Part shown: piece by piece, positions 8,127 through 16,177 of the stretch
Layout: each line of letters starts with the position of its first letter
Numbering within the stretch: the stretch's first letter is position 1
DNA from: Pedobacter sp. AK013
GTDB taxonomy: Bacteria; Bacteroidota; Bacteroidia; Sphingobacteriales; Sphingobacteriaceae
Assembly (NCBI RefSeq): GCF_014205835.1
Contig: NZ_JACHCQ010000045.1
Span: 1 to 40,710 of the forward strand
DNA length: 40,710 nt
Direction of reading: 5' to 3'
The notes under the pieces: generated by a model
The model's input: the letters and a program-made list of their open reading frames with translations, nothing else
What the model was told of the DNA's origin: nothing
Databases searched by the model: none
Position numbers and translations under genes: made by a program

Positions 8127-8530
8127 CTAAGCCGCGACTAATCAGCTATCCACAAAATCCGTCCACTTTAGGCGAACATATACGGAGGAGAAGAATGGAC
8201 TTAAAAATGTCACAGGCGGCGGTCGCGAGGTCACTGGGCGTAGTAGAAGATTGCATCACCTATTGGGAGAACCACCGGAGTGAGCCGAAAGTATCATACT
8301 ATCCACGCATCCTTATGTTTTTAGGATACTCCCCATGGCAGCTTGATATGAGCACATTGCAAGGCCGGTTGAAGGAATATCGATATCGACACGGGCTGAG
8401 TTATAAGAAATTCGGAATGATCTTCGGAATGGACGCTGCGCAGATAAGGAAACTTGAAGAAGGAAGTACCGTTCCGTTCCGCAAGACGATTGCAAAACTG
8501 GAACAGTTGTTAACCCTTCCCCCTCCTTAA
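8081..8530 (+). CDS. Helix-turn-helix (XRE-type) DNA-binding protein at the island boundary
   Basis: The protein carries two HTH-like segments. The first is TLGEHIRRRRMDLKMSQAAV followed by ARSLGVVEDCITYWEN; the second is GRLKEYRYRHGLSYKKFGMI followed by FGMDAAQIRKLEEGS. It should be a DNA-binding regulator. The start is uncertain: the reading frame is open through the comM remnant on the other strand (earliest ATG 8039, another at 8081, TTG codons at 8096 and 8105). Family-like sequence begins only around KPRLISYP near 8130, so the natural N-terminus may have been replaced when the two sequences were joined. Proteins of this look are frequent in mobile and accessory regions. Whether it controls the restriction genes to its right is a guess. 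Confidence 0.65.
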   Translation: MGIHALPCLRYDKSTSKPRLISYPQNPSTLGEHIRRRRMDLKMSQAAVARSLGVVEDCITYWENHRSEPKVSYYPRILMFLGYSPWQLDMSTLQGRLKEYRYRHGLSYKKFGMIFGMDAAQIRKLEEGSTVPFRKTIAKLEQLLTLPPP

Positions 8531-8966
8531 TAGGGTAATATTTGTCACGATTAATACCATAAAATGGTTTTGGCAAATCAAAGAGATTATCAAATTTATG
8601 TTCGGTAGTCACATGCGTATCTAAATGACTAGGTCTACACCATTGATATTTCGTTTTCGGGCTGGTTTTTTTTCTCTTTGGTCAATAATTTGTTAGTAAA
8701 ACTTAATAAGGAGAGAATGAGGATGTTCTTGAAAAAATAGTTTGTAATTATTTTAATGTTAATAGTATCTTTAATCATATGGCGTTTCTTATCTTTTTGT
8801 ACTGCAATTGAAAAGAAGTATTTTGTTTTGCTTTTCCAAGAAATATTTCTGGAATAGAAATGAACAATATGTCATTTCTCTTTCGTAAACAGTAAGCATG
8901 TGCGGGCAGGTTTAATTTTCAGATCGGCATTGTGGTTGGTATTAACATAATTGAAATAGATGTCTC
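8531..8966. other. Gene-free interval with a possible - strand coding remnant
   Basis: No intact gene is visible. On the - strand a frame stays open without an ATG from about 8680 to 8535 and reads like genuine protein (for example KTKYQWCRPSHLDTHVTTEH, then NLFDLPKPFYGINRDKYYP). It then runs into the antisense of the HTH gene. It may be the remains of a decayed gene. The rest, 8690-8966, is AT-rich and must include the promoter of the nuclease gene. Confidence 0.35.
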
Positions 8967-9914
8967 ATGCTAAAGAATCCAGAACTTGCACTTTGTTCAA
9001 ATAGAAACGTGCTGCCAAAGAGAAATGAAAGAAGTGGGTCTCCTGAAGATTGGTTCTCCAACGATTTATTGTTAAAGAAAGGACTAATTGGAGTAAATTT
9101 TGATTTTTTTGTTGATTGGTCTGGCAATCCAAATGTATTAACGCCAGTAATATGGATAAAACAGGTTCTGTCTGACGGCAAAGTATATGCTGATTTTTTG
9201 GCTAATATAAAGGGTAATATTATTAACCGATTTGGTGAGGAATTTGTAAGAAAACTATTTCAGTTCTCTTTAAATAGTGCGTTGCAACTTAGCTTTATTA
9301 TTTTGGAAGATAAACAGGATTGGAATAATAGTGAATCCAAAGTTTGTTTAACCTCTGTCCTCGAGGATTTCAATTTCAATACAGAGTTGCTGACAATTGG
9401 TGCTTTTAAAAGCGTCATACAAACTTATTCAGGGGGGGCAGTCCGTATTGGCAACAAAGGACTCATTTATGGAACAACAAATCTCGAATGTGCTTTATCT
9501 AAAACTGATAGTGCTTACCCAGGAGATTTAGATATGCTTTTACTTGATGAAAACGGCATACCTGTTGCGATTTTCGAATTCAAAAAGCATACGCTTTCAG
9601 CGGATGTATCGAGACAAACACTCTCAAATTATTATCCTAATCCCGATGGCAGGAAATATGACCGATTAGCAATATTCAAAGAATATATTCTCGCTAAACT
9701 TGGACACGATATACCAATAATTCTCTTGTTTTATCCTACAAATCCATTAGCTGAATACGGCCGTGCAGAGGTTCTAACAGGCTCTCCTGGGGGACTAAAA
9801 GCAAAAGCTGGCGGGAAATTCAGATTACCTCAAGATAATTCAGAAAACGAATACGAAAGAATAATAAATTTAATTCCTAAATTCATTAAGCTTTATCAAG
9901 AAGGGGCCCTGTGA
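8967..9914 (+). CDS. PD-(D/E)XK nuclease-like protein (restriction endonuclease-like)
   Basis: A 315-residue soluble protein with no signal peptide. The C-terminal half carries a PD-(D/E)XK nuclease signature: YPGDLDMLLLDENG with Asp187/Asp189, then AIFEFKKHT with Glu204 and Lys206, predicted to bind the metal ion. Two conserved-looking downstream blocks follow (NPDGRKYDRLAIFKEY and IPIILLFYPTN). The N-terminal half has no recognisable domain. It sits beside a RAMA-domain gene and two DNA methyltransferase genes, so it is a plausible restriction endonuclease subunit or accessory effector of the same locus. It is 632 bp from the nearest methyltransferase and not in its operon. The exact family is not recognised; the nuclease fold call is fairly safe. 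Confidence 0.7.
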   Translation: MLKNPELALCSNRNVLPKRNERSGSPEDWFSNDLLLKKGLIGVNFDFFVDWSGNPNVLTPVIWIKQVLSDGKVYADFLANIKGNIINRFGEEFVRKLFQFSLNSALQLSFIILEDKQDWNNSESKVCLTSVLEDFNFNTELLTIGAFKSVIQTYSGGAVRIGNKGLIYGTTNLECALSKTDSAYPGDLDMLLLDENGIPVAIFEFKKHTLSADVSRQTLSNYYPNPDGRKYDRLAIFKEYILAKLGHDIPIILLFYPTNPLAEYGRAEVLTGSPGGLKAKAGGKFRLPQDNSENEYERIINLIPKFIKLYQEGAL

Positions 9915-9955
9915 AATATAGTTTTTTAAGCTAGGGAAAGGAATGGCTATCATAC

Positions 9956-10255
9956 TTATAAACTCAAAGCCTTATACTTTTCCTTATAGGCTAACAACTC
10001 GATTAATTTGTCATCTTCTTTTACTTTCCAAAAAATCCAGCCACTTATACTAATATTACGAATAGCGCGAGCCGCCCCACTAGGATAGGGAAAAGTTTTT
10101 ATGACATCATCGATTTTCAAAGTGATGGAGCCATCACCATTTAATGTACCCGTAACTGTATTATCTGAAGCGGCATAAATTTGCGTGCCTGGTTTTAATA
10201 GTCCAGCATTTATGACCATCTCTAAAGTAATGTCTTGTTCTTCCAAATATTTCAC
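9956..10255 (-). CDS. RAMA-domain (restriction-associated) small protein
   Basis: A 99-residue protein matching the RAMA domain pattern (named for its association with restriction enzymes and adenine methylases). It has INAGLLKPGTQIYAA near residue 15, GTLNGDGSITLKIDD, then the diagnostic FPYPSGAARAI and SGWIFWKVK. RAMA domains are proposed to read DNA methylation or assist restriction-modification enzymes. Here the domain makes up nearly the whole protein and is encoded opposite to the methyltransferase operon, with which it shares a 291-bp divergent promoter region. The last 15 residues (KLIELLAYKEKYKALSL) form a likely helix. It fits as a methylation-sensing partner or regulator of the adjacent locus; that role is inferred. 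Confidence 0.75.
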   Translation of the reverse strand: MKYLEEQDITLEMVINAGLLKPGTQIYAASDNTVTGTLNGDGSITLKIDDVIKTFPYPSGAARAIRNISISGWIFWKVKEDDKLIELLAYKEKYKALSL

Positions 10256-10278
10256 AGCAATTTTTTTTTAAAGATAAG

Positions 10279-10303
10279 GCAAATTTGATAAAATTTAATT
10301 TGC
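10279..10303. promoter_or_regulatory. Dyad GCAAATT-N11-AATTTGC in the divergent RAMA/methyltransferase region
   Basis: Arms 10279-10285 and 10297-10303 are perfect reverse complements, 24 nt upstream of the RAMA start. AT-rich dyads arise easily by chance in this base composition. The placement just in front of a divergently transcribed restriction gene is the only further support for an operator. Confidence 0.35.
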
Positions 10304-10514
10304 TAATATTGTTAGTATGTCTTACGTTTGCAAACGGCTGTCCATATTTTAAGCTACAGAATATTTATAAGCTCGTGTTCTGCGGATACAAGCAGGTTTT
10401 ATCATTTTGTGATTGAGCGAATTACTATTGTCGGATTTAATAAGTCTTTCAAAAGTCAGCAAAATGCGTTAATTTGTGATATCTTCGTATGGTCAAACTT
10501 TTACACAAGTATTC

Positions 10515-10522
10515 TATTTTTG
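10515..10522 (+). promoter_or_regulatory. Bacteroidota -7 element (TATTTTTG) of the methyltransferase operon
   Basis: TATTTTTG fits TAnnTTTG and lies 24 nt before the ATG at 10547, giving a plausible short leader. No clear -33 TTTG is seen. Confidence 0.45.
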
Positions 10523-10546
10523 AACTATTAAAAACCATAACAGCAG

Positions 10547-11449
10547 ATGAAGTACCGTGGAGGTGATATTTATGAGGGAGATTGCCTTGAGGTTATGAAA
10601 AAAATTAACAGCGGCTCCGTTGATATGATTTTATGCGATTTGCCTTATGGGACTACTCAAAATAAGTGGGATAGTGTAATACCCTTAATGGAACTATGGA
10701 ATGAATACCGTCGAATAATAAAACCTAAAGGTGTAATTGCACTTTCCTCCCAGGGAATTTTCACCGCTAAGCTTATCTTAAGTAACGAATCATGGTTCAA
10801 ATACAAATTCGTTTGGGTTAAAAGTAAACCCACCAACTTTCTGAATGCGCGTCGCCAGCCTCTAAGGCAACATGAGGATATTTGTATCTTTTATGGAAGT
10901 CAGCCTAATTATTATCCCGTAATGTCTCCCGGAGAACCGTACAACAAAGGTGTAAGAAAAGCACAATTTACGGGAAGTTATGGTGATTTTAAGCCGGTGC
11001 AAGTTAAGAGTGATGGCGAACGTTTTCCTACTGACACTTTGTATTGTAAAACAGCTGAAAGTGAGACTGGAGGACGTGTTTGGCATCCTACACAAAAACC
11101 TGTCGCTCTTGGGCGATATTTAATACGTATGTTTACCAAAGAAGGCGATGTAGTACTTGATAATGCATTTGGTAGTGGCAGTTTTCTTGTAGCAGCGGCA
11201 TTGGAGCAGCGCAGATTTATCGGCATTGAAAAGAATGAAGAAGTGCATTTGTTCAAGGAAAAAAGTATAGATTATATAAAAGTAGCAAAGCAAAGATTAG
11301 GGGAAGTAGAGAAAGCGTTTAAAAATAAGGAAGAACCTCCTGCATTATTTTCAGAACTGCAACCTTCATCTGGCACAACACAACTTAATAAAAAGGGAAT
11401 GGTTGATGTTAACTTGGTTATTAATCAAGAATCAAGTATAGCATTATGA
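10547..11449 (+). CDS. Site-specific DNA methyltransferase, beta-class (adenine/N4-cytosine)
   Basis: A 300-residue amino-methyltransferase. The catalytic motif IV DLPYGTTQNKWD (residues 31-42, Asp31-Tyr34) comes before the S-adenosylmethionine-binding motif I DNAFGSGSF (205-213). This order defines the beta class (M.MboII/phage Dam-like). The DLPYGTT form usually goes with N6-adenine or N4-cytosine methylation. TQKPVALGRYLIRMFT is the usual motif X-type block. The last 50 residues are unlike the family core. It overlaps the next gene by 4 bp (ATGA at 11446-11449), so the two are translationally coupled. It probably modifies host DNA for the locus; the recognition site cannot be read from sequence. 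Confidence 0.92.
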   Translation: MKYRGGDIYEGDCLEVMKKINSGSVDMILCDLPYGTTQNKWDSVIPLMELWNEYRRIIKPKGVIALSSQGIFTAKLILSNESWFKYKFVWVKSKPTNFLNARRQPLRQHEDICIFYGSQPNYYPVMSPGEPYNKGVRKAQFTGSYGDFKPVQVKSDGERFPTDTLYCKTAESETGGRVWHPTQKPVALGRYLIRMFTKEGDVVLDNAFGSGSFLVAAALEQRRFIGIEKNEEVHLFKEKSIDYIKVAKQRLGEVEKAFKNKEEPPALFSELQPSSGTTQLNKKGMVDVNLVINQESSIAL

Positions 11450-14163
11450 GAAACCCAAACGCTTCTTATAACGAAAGATCTTGGGCAATCGATCTGATTG
11501 GACATATAAAGAGCTTAGCAATTTCAAGTAACCGCTCAATAAAAGATGCAGGCGGCGAGCAGACTATAAAAGTCGATGGCGGCAGTTTATTTCCGGATGT
11601 ATTACTATTTGGCGACCGCGAAACTGCAAGGATTTTGCAGGGATGGGAATTAAAGATGCCTGATACAAGTATTAGTGATGGCGAATTTCGTCATAATGCT
11701 GAAATAAAGGCAGACGCTCTGGGCTTGGATAGTTTTATTTTATGGAATGTAACATACGTTCATTTATATATTAGAAATAGGAATACAAGGAACTTCGAAC
11801 GTTCGCACGTTTGGGATACCTTGGCTGATATCAATACAAGATCAACGGTACTTTCAAATCGATCAAGGTGGGAGGCATTAGCTACTGAAATATTTAATTA
11901 TTTGAATGATCTCTTTGACCGGGGTGAATTAGAGGGAAGGCAGTTCGTCGAAGCATATCGTAGTGGAGGAGTTACCGCTCTTATCCTGGATAATTCGTCC
12001 GAAGTAAAAGATGCGATTGTCGATTCCATGAGACGTAAAAATGTCTTTCGTTCGGAGGTTACCGTTTGGTGGAATAACTACCGCGCGGAATACGGAGGCA
12101 AGGAAAAAGAACAGGTTCTCGCTAAGGTTGTCATTTCGAATTGGATTGGCAAACTACTTTTTGCCAATATTCTACGTGAAACAGATATCCGCGCCCAAAT
12201 TGTTTCCACAATAAATGAAGAAACCACTCCTGCACAAGCTTTAGCTATCTTTCAACAGCTATCCGAAGATTGTAACTTTTGGACTATTTTTTCAAATAGT
12301 TTGGGGTTATTGGAAATCACTGACCGCGTTTGGGGTCAACTTATGCAATTTAATAGGTTGCTGTCTGATTTGAGATTGGGGGCGGTTGAACAGGCACAAC
12401 TGTCGGGAATTTTAGAAGCCACAGTTGAGGTGGCTACTAGAAAACTCCGTGGACAATATCCAACACCGATTGATCTAGCGAGATTACTGGTTCAAATATG
12501 CCTTCGCAACGTTGTTGACGATAGGCTGCTTGACCCGTGTTGCGGCAGCGGTACGATAGTTCGGGCTGCTTTGGAGCACAAGCTATTAAATGGTGTTTCC
12601 AATGAAAAAGCCGCTTCATTTGTATTCGCAGGTGATCAGGATCCGCAGGCGGTACAAATTGCAACCTTTGCGATTGCAAAGCCCGGTCTTATTCATGTGC
12701 CTTTGAGGATATTTCAAAAGGACGCATTTACCCTTCGCAATGACACCGTCATCGATTTTCGGAATCCATCAACTGGTCAACTTTTTTCTGAATCACTTGG
12801 TCAATTCGAAGCTATCACAAGCAATCTTCCCTTTGTGGCACAAGCCGGAAGAGATCAATATGGAAATGCATTGAGAGATATTGTTAGCAGAATGGGTATG
12901 GCTAACTTTTCGAAGAGAGCAGATGTTGCTGCCTATCTTCCTTTTTCCCTTCATTCCTTACTTTCCGAGAATGGGCGTTTAGGCGTCTTAATAACGAATG
13001 CATGGCTCGGAACAGACTGGGGAGATGATTTTTACAATTTACTTGGTCGCTACTATGATCTAAAATACATTATAACTTCTGGAGCAGGCAGGTGGTTCAA
13101 TAATAGTGAGGTGGTGACAAATATGCTTGTCATGGATAAGAAAAGCGATCCTGAGCAAGAGAGCGGAAATGTGTCTTATATAGTCTTAACAAGACCTCTT
13201 GAAGCAATTGGGGATGAGAATGCATTACAACTACTTACTGCACAAATCGAACTTGGCCAAACTCAGAATGATTCGCTAATTGTAAGAAGCATTAGCCCCG
13301 CACAATTAGCTCTGTTTAGGGTCTTGGGCCTAGGTGGTAATGCCCAATTCGTAAATTGTGACTGGATATTGGGTCTCCCACTGGTTCCATTAAAACAAGT
13401 ATTCAATATAAAACGAGGTGAACGGAGAGGGAAGAATGAACTGTTTTATCCTAAGGCAGGCCACGGAATCGAACCTGAATATATTAAACCATTGGCAAAA
13501 GGCCCTGCAGACTTTACCCATTTAAGTATGCCTGCTGTAAAAGAAGCTTTCTGCTGTTCTCGATCAGAGGCTGAATTAACTGCTTTGGGGCACACGGGTG
13601 CCTTAAGCTGGATAAGAAAATTTGATACCGAAGAAAACATTAGGAAACTATCCCGTGCCAATTTGTTCTGGTACGAAATGGACACTGATGAATTGTCCGA
13701 CCTTGTTTTATTTATAAATTACGGTGATCGTCTGTTTGTAGGCCGTGTAGATCCTCCGGCTTTCTCCGACCAACGACTTGTCCCGTTAAAGCCAATAAAT
13801 CAAGTTGACATAGAACTTTACCATGCTATAATGAATTGTGCCATATCAATGTTTATTATTGAAGGGATGGGTTTTGGTCGTGGACTCGGTGCACTTGACT
13901 TAAGTAGTGATCGTATAAAACAGTACATGCATATTTTAGATGTAGCCGTATTGAGCAATGAAGGTATACAGGCTATAAAGGATGCTTTTATTCCGTTAGT
14001 TAGTCGTCCGGTAATGTCGTCCATTGCTGATGAATTGGAGCAATCTGATCGCATAGCTTTCGATGAAACGATACTTTCTTCTTTCAATTTAAATTTAGAT
14101 AGACAGACAATTTACGATTCCATATTAGCACTTGTTGAAATTCGGTTAACAGCGACGCAATAG
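11446..14163 (+). CDS. Nuclease-methyltransferase fusion (type IIG-like) with TaqI-type C-terminal domain
   Basis: A 905-residue protein of three parts. The N-terminus shows a PD-(D/E)XK nuclease pattern: Glu10, then LFPDVLLFGDRE with Asp51, then GWELKMP with Glu68 and Lys70. The middle is an N6-adenine methyltransferase with motif I LLDPCCGSGTIV (Asp363) preceded by GQYPTPIDLARLL, and motif IV SNLPF (Asn460). In motif IV the usual NPPF/NPPY is altered to NLPF. The C-terminal third has FNIKRGERRGKNELFYP and IEPEYIKPLAK, typical of TaqI-like target-recognition domains. One polypeptide could thus recognise, methylate and cut DNA, as in type IIG enzymes. It is translationally coupled to the beta-class methyltransferase before it. 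The nuclease assignment rests on motif spacing and is less certain than the methyltransferase part. Confidence 0.85.
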   Translation: MRNPNASYNERSWAIDLIGHIKSLAISSNRSIKDAGGEQTIKVDGGSLFPDVLLFGDRETARILQGWELKMPDTSISDGEFRHNAEIKADALGLDSFILWNVTYVHLYIRNRNTRNFERSHVWDTLADINTRSTVLSNRSRWEALATEIFNYLNDLFDRGELEGRQFVEAYRSGGVTALILDNSSEVKDAIVDSMRRKNVFRSEVTVWWNNYRAEYGGKEKEQVLAKVVISNWIGKLLFANILRETDIRAQIVSTINEETTPAQALAIFQQLSEDCNFWTIFSNSLGLLEITDRVWGQLMQFNRLLSDLRLGAVEQAQLSGILEATVEVATRKLRGQYPTPIDLARLLVQICLRNVVDDRLLDPCCGSGTIVRAALEHKLLNGVSNEKAASFVFAGDQDPQAVQIATFAIAKPGLIHVPLRIFQKDAFTLRNDTVIDFRNPSTGQLFSESLGQFEAITSNLPFVAQAGRDQYGNALRDIVSRMGMANFSKRADVAAYLPFSLHSLLSENGRLGVLITNAWLGTDWGDDFYNLLGRYYDLKYIITSGAGRWFNNSEVVTNMLVMDKKSDPEQESGNVSYIVLTRPLEAIGDENALQLLTAQIELGQTQNDSLIVRSISPAQLALFRVLGLGGNAQFVNCDWILGLPLVPLKQVFNIKRGERRGKNELFYPKAGHGIEPEYIKPLAKGPADFTHLSMPAVKEAFCCSRSEAELTALGHTGALSWIRKFDTEENIRKLSRANLFWYEMDTDELSDLVLFINYGDRLFVGRVDPPAFSDQRLVPLKPINQVDIELYHAIMNCAISMFIIEGMGFGRGLGALDLSSDRIKQYMHILDVAVLSNEGIQAIKDAFIPLVSRPVMSSIADELEQSDRIAFDETILSSFNLNLDRQTIYDSILALVEIRLTATQ

Positions 14164-14332
14164 CTTAAAACATTTTTTATCTTTTTTTAAAGGATGTTTT
14201 TTAGCTTTTCTTATTAGATGTGACTAATATTCAAACCGATAAGGTATTTGCATTGTAGTAGCGAAATCGGCTGAAGTTTGAAAGATAAATTATACCTTTC
14301 CGAGAGAATTTGCAGCACTCATTTCAACTATT

Positions 14333-16177
14333 ATGGCTAAAACAGATACAATCTATCCCCTCAAGGCAGTTTTTTCGGAGTTTCTATTGGCTACAGAGTG
14401 TGATAATTTTCTAATTCCAACTTACCAGCGCGGCTATAAATGGTCATCAGGTGATGGAAAGGGCCAAGTCGATCGACTCCTCAAAGATCTCTTCGATGCT
14501 TTTCAACAACAGGGAAATGCATCGCGTCGAGGTTATTACCTTCAGTTCATTACGCTGAAGGAAAACGCAAATTCATTAGAGGTAATAGACGGCCAACAGC
14601 GCCTGACAACAATTACTATCTTATTTAGTGTATTAGGGCATCTAGCGGGCAAAGACCGATTGGCAGACTTTGTTAGCGGGAAGCTGATTTATGAAGCGCG
14701 GAGTAACTTTATACGAACTTTTATTTACGAACAGATTGACGAGTTATTGGCAAGTGCTTCCTGGGATGAATTTATCTATGACAGAGAGGAATATAATAAT
14801 CAAGATATCTATTTTATATATCGGGCTGCGCAGACGATTGCCGCGTTCCTATTGAAGAATTTATCCTCTAGATTAGAACATTTCTATCAGTTTCTATCTG
14901 ATGATGTTTTTTTAATTATCAATTTACTGGACGCTGGTCTGAACAGCGAAAAGATATTTGTTAATGTAAATAAAGGCGTAAAACTAAACGACGAAGATTT
15001 AGTTAAGGGTTTCCTTATAACTAAGATACCCGCTGATATGCGAGATACGCGTTACCGAATAACCGATATCGAAATGAATGAAATTCGGGCTAATCTTGGA
15101 CGACAGTGGGATGAGATTGCTAACTGGTGTAGTCGGCAGCAGGTAAAAGATTTTTTTAAGGTTAGCTCAGAGGAAAAAGGTTTAGAATGGCTAATTCGCA
15201 TGGCCTACCCGGATTTTAAACAAGATGAGAGCGGAAGTGCGCTGTTCAACTATTTTGATGAGCAGCACCGAGCCGGACAACTACAGGCTATCGAAGTCTT
15301 TCATAAGATTCGACAAACCAAACTATTGCTAAACGATTGGTTCTGTGCTCCTGAGATCTCCAATTTATTAGGCTATGCACTGCATGCCAAAGGTGGGCGC
15401 GATCTGATTGCGATCTTCAAGGACTTGCAAGCGCAATCGACTAAAGTTGGTATTTTGTCAGTACTTAAAGATTTAGCCCTGCGGCTCATACCAGTGAATC
15501 TTATTGATGGTAAGCTGCTCGAAGTCAATTACGAGGATCATTGGAATTCCATTTATAATTTGTTTCTGTTGTTGGATATCGCTAAGTTCCTGCCAATAAA
15601 TGGACGGAAATCTGACCCTTATAACTTCTCGAACATCGCGGGAAAAGGTTGGAGTTTGGAACATATCTTTCCTCAGAACGCCAATGATTTTAAAAAAGTT
15701 TCATTACTTGAAGCTGATGACCTTGAGGTTATTCGTGAACTACTACCATCAAAACTCGACGAGGTATCTGTTGACGATGATGCGAACTTGAGGGCTGCAA
15801 AACAGGTTTATATCCGTATCATGAAGGCGCAGGGGTCACTAAAATTGAGAGATGAAGATAAACCTGCTTTGGGCTTACTCTTGAACGATAACGCCAAAGA
15901 ACTGCATACAATTGGTAACCTGGCATTGCTGCAGCAAAATATCAATTCGAGTCTTTCAAATCATTTCTTTGAGGGCAAACGAACCATCCTTGTAAATAAA
16001 ATCAGCCAGGGCCACTTTGTACCTTTTCACACTTATGATGTTTTCAGTAAACTTGTCATCTCTGGCAGCACTGGCTTACATACTTGGTCGGCCAACGATA
16101 TCCAAGCTCATGAAGGTTACATCAAACACCAGCTTGTTTCTGTTTTTACTTATCTAAAAACCCAACCTATAAAATGA
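14333..16177 (+). CDS. DUF262-DUF1524 protein (GmrSD-like nuclease)
   Basis: A 614-residue fusion. The N-terminal DUF262 domain (a nucleotide-dependent, ParB-like module) has IPTYQRGYKW at 28-37, VIDGQQRLTTI with Asp86-Arg90, and the distal FVNVNKGVKLNDEDLVKGFL block. The C-terminal DUF1524 HNH-type nuclease has WSLEHIFPQN with His444, and HTIGNLALLQQNIN ahead of LSNHFFEGKR. This is the architecture of GmrSD type IV enzymes and SspE-type effectors, which restrict phage DNA according to its modification. The next gene overlaps its stop by 4 bp. It follows the methyltransferase pair on the same strand after 169 bp, suggesting a common locus. No substrate preference can be read from sequence. 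Confidence 0.92.
   Translation: MAKTDTIYPLKAVFSEFLLATECDNFLIPTYQRGYKWSSGDGKGQVDRLLKDLFDAFQQQGNASRRGYYLQFITLKENANSLEVIDGQQRLTTITILFSVLGHLAGKDRLADFVSGKLIYEARSNFIRTFIYEQIDELLASASWDEFIYDREEYNNQDIYFIYRAAQTIAAFLLKNLSSRLEHFYQFLSDDVFLIINLLDAGLNSEKIFVNVNKGVKLNDEDLVKGFLITKIPADMRDTRYRITDIEMNEIRANLGRQWDEIANWCSRQQVKDFFKVSSEEKGLEWLIRMAYPDFKQDESGSALFNYFDEQHRAGQLQAIEVFHKIRQTKLLLNDWFCAPEISNLLGYALHAKGGRDLIAIFKDLQAQSTKVGILSVLKDLALRLIPVNLIDGKLLEVNYEDHWNSIYNLFLLLDIAKFLPINGRKSDPYNFSNIAGKGWSLEHIFPQNANDFKKVSLLEADDLEVIRELLPSKLDEVSVDDDANLRAAKQVYIRIMKAQGSLKLRDEDKPALGLLLNDNAKELHTIGNLALLQQNINSSLSNHFFEGKRTILVNKISQGHFVPFHTYDVFSKLVISGSTGLHTWSANDIQAHEGYIKHQLVSVFTYLKTQPIK

Noticed and set aside
10328..10531. 67-codon + strand frame in the RAMA/methyltransferase gap
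   Set aside because: No similarity to anything I know, runs through the likely promoter of the methyltransferase operon.
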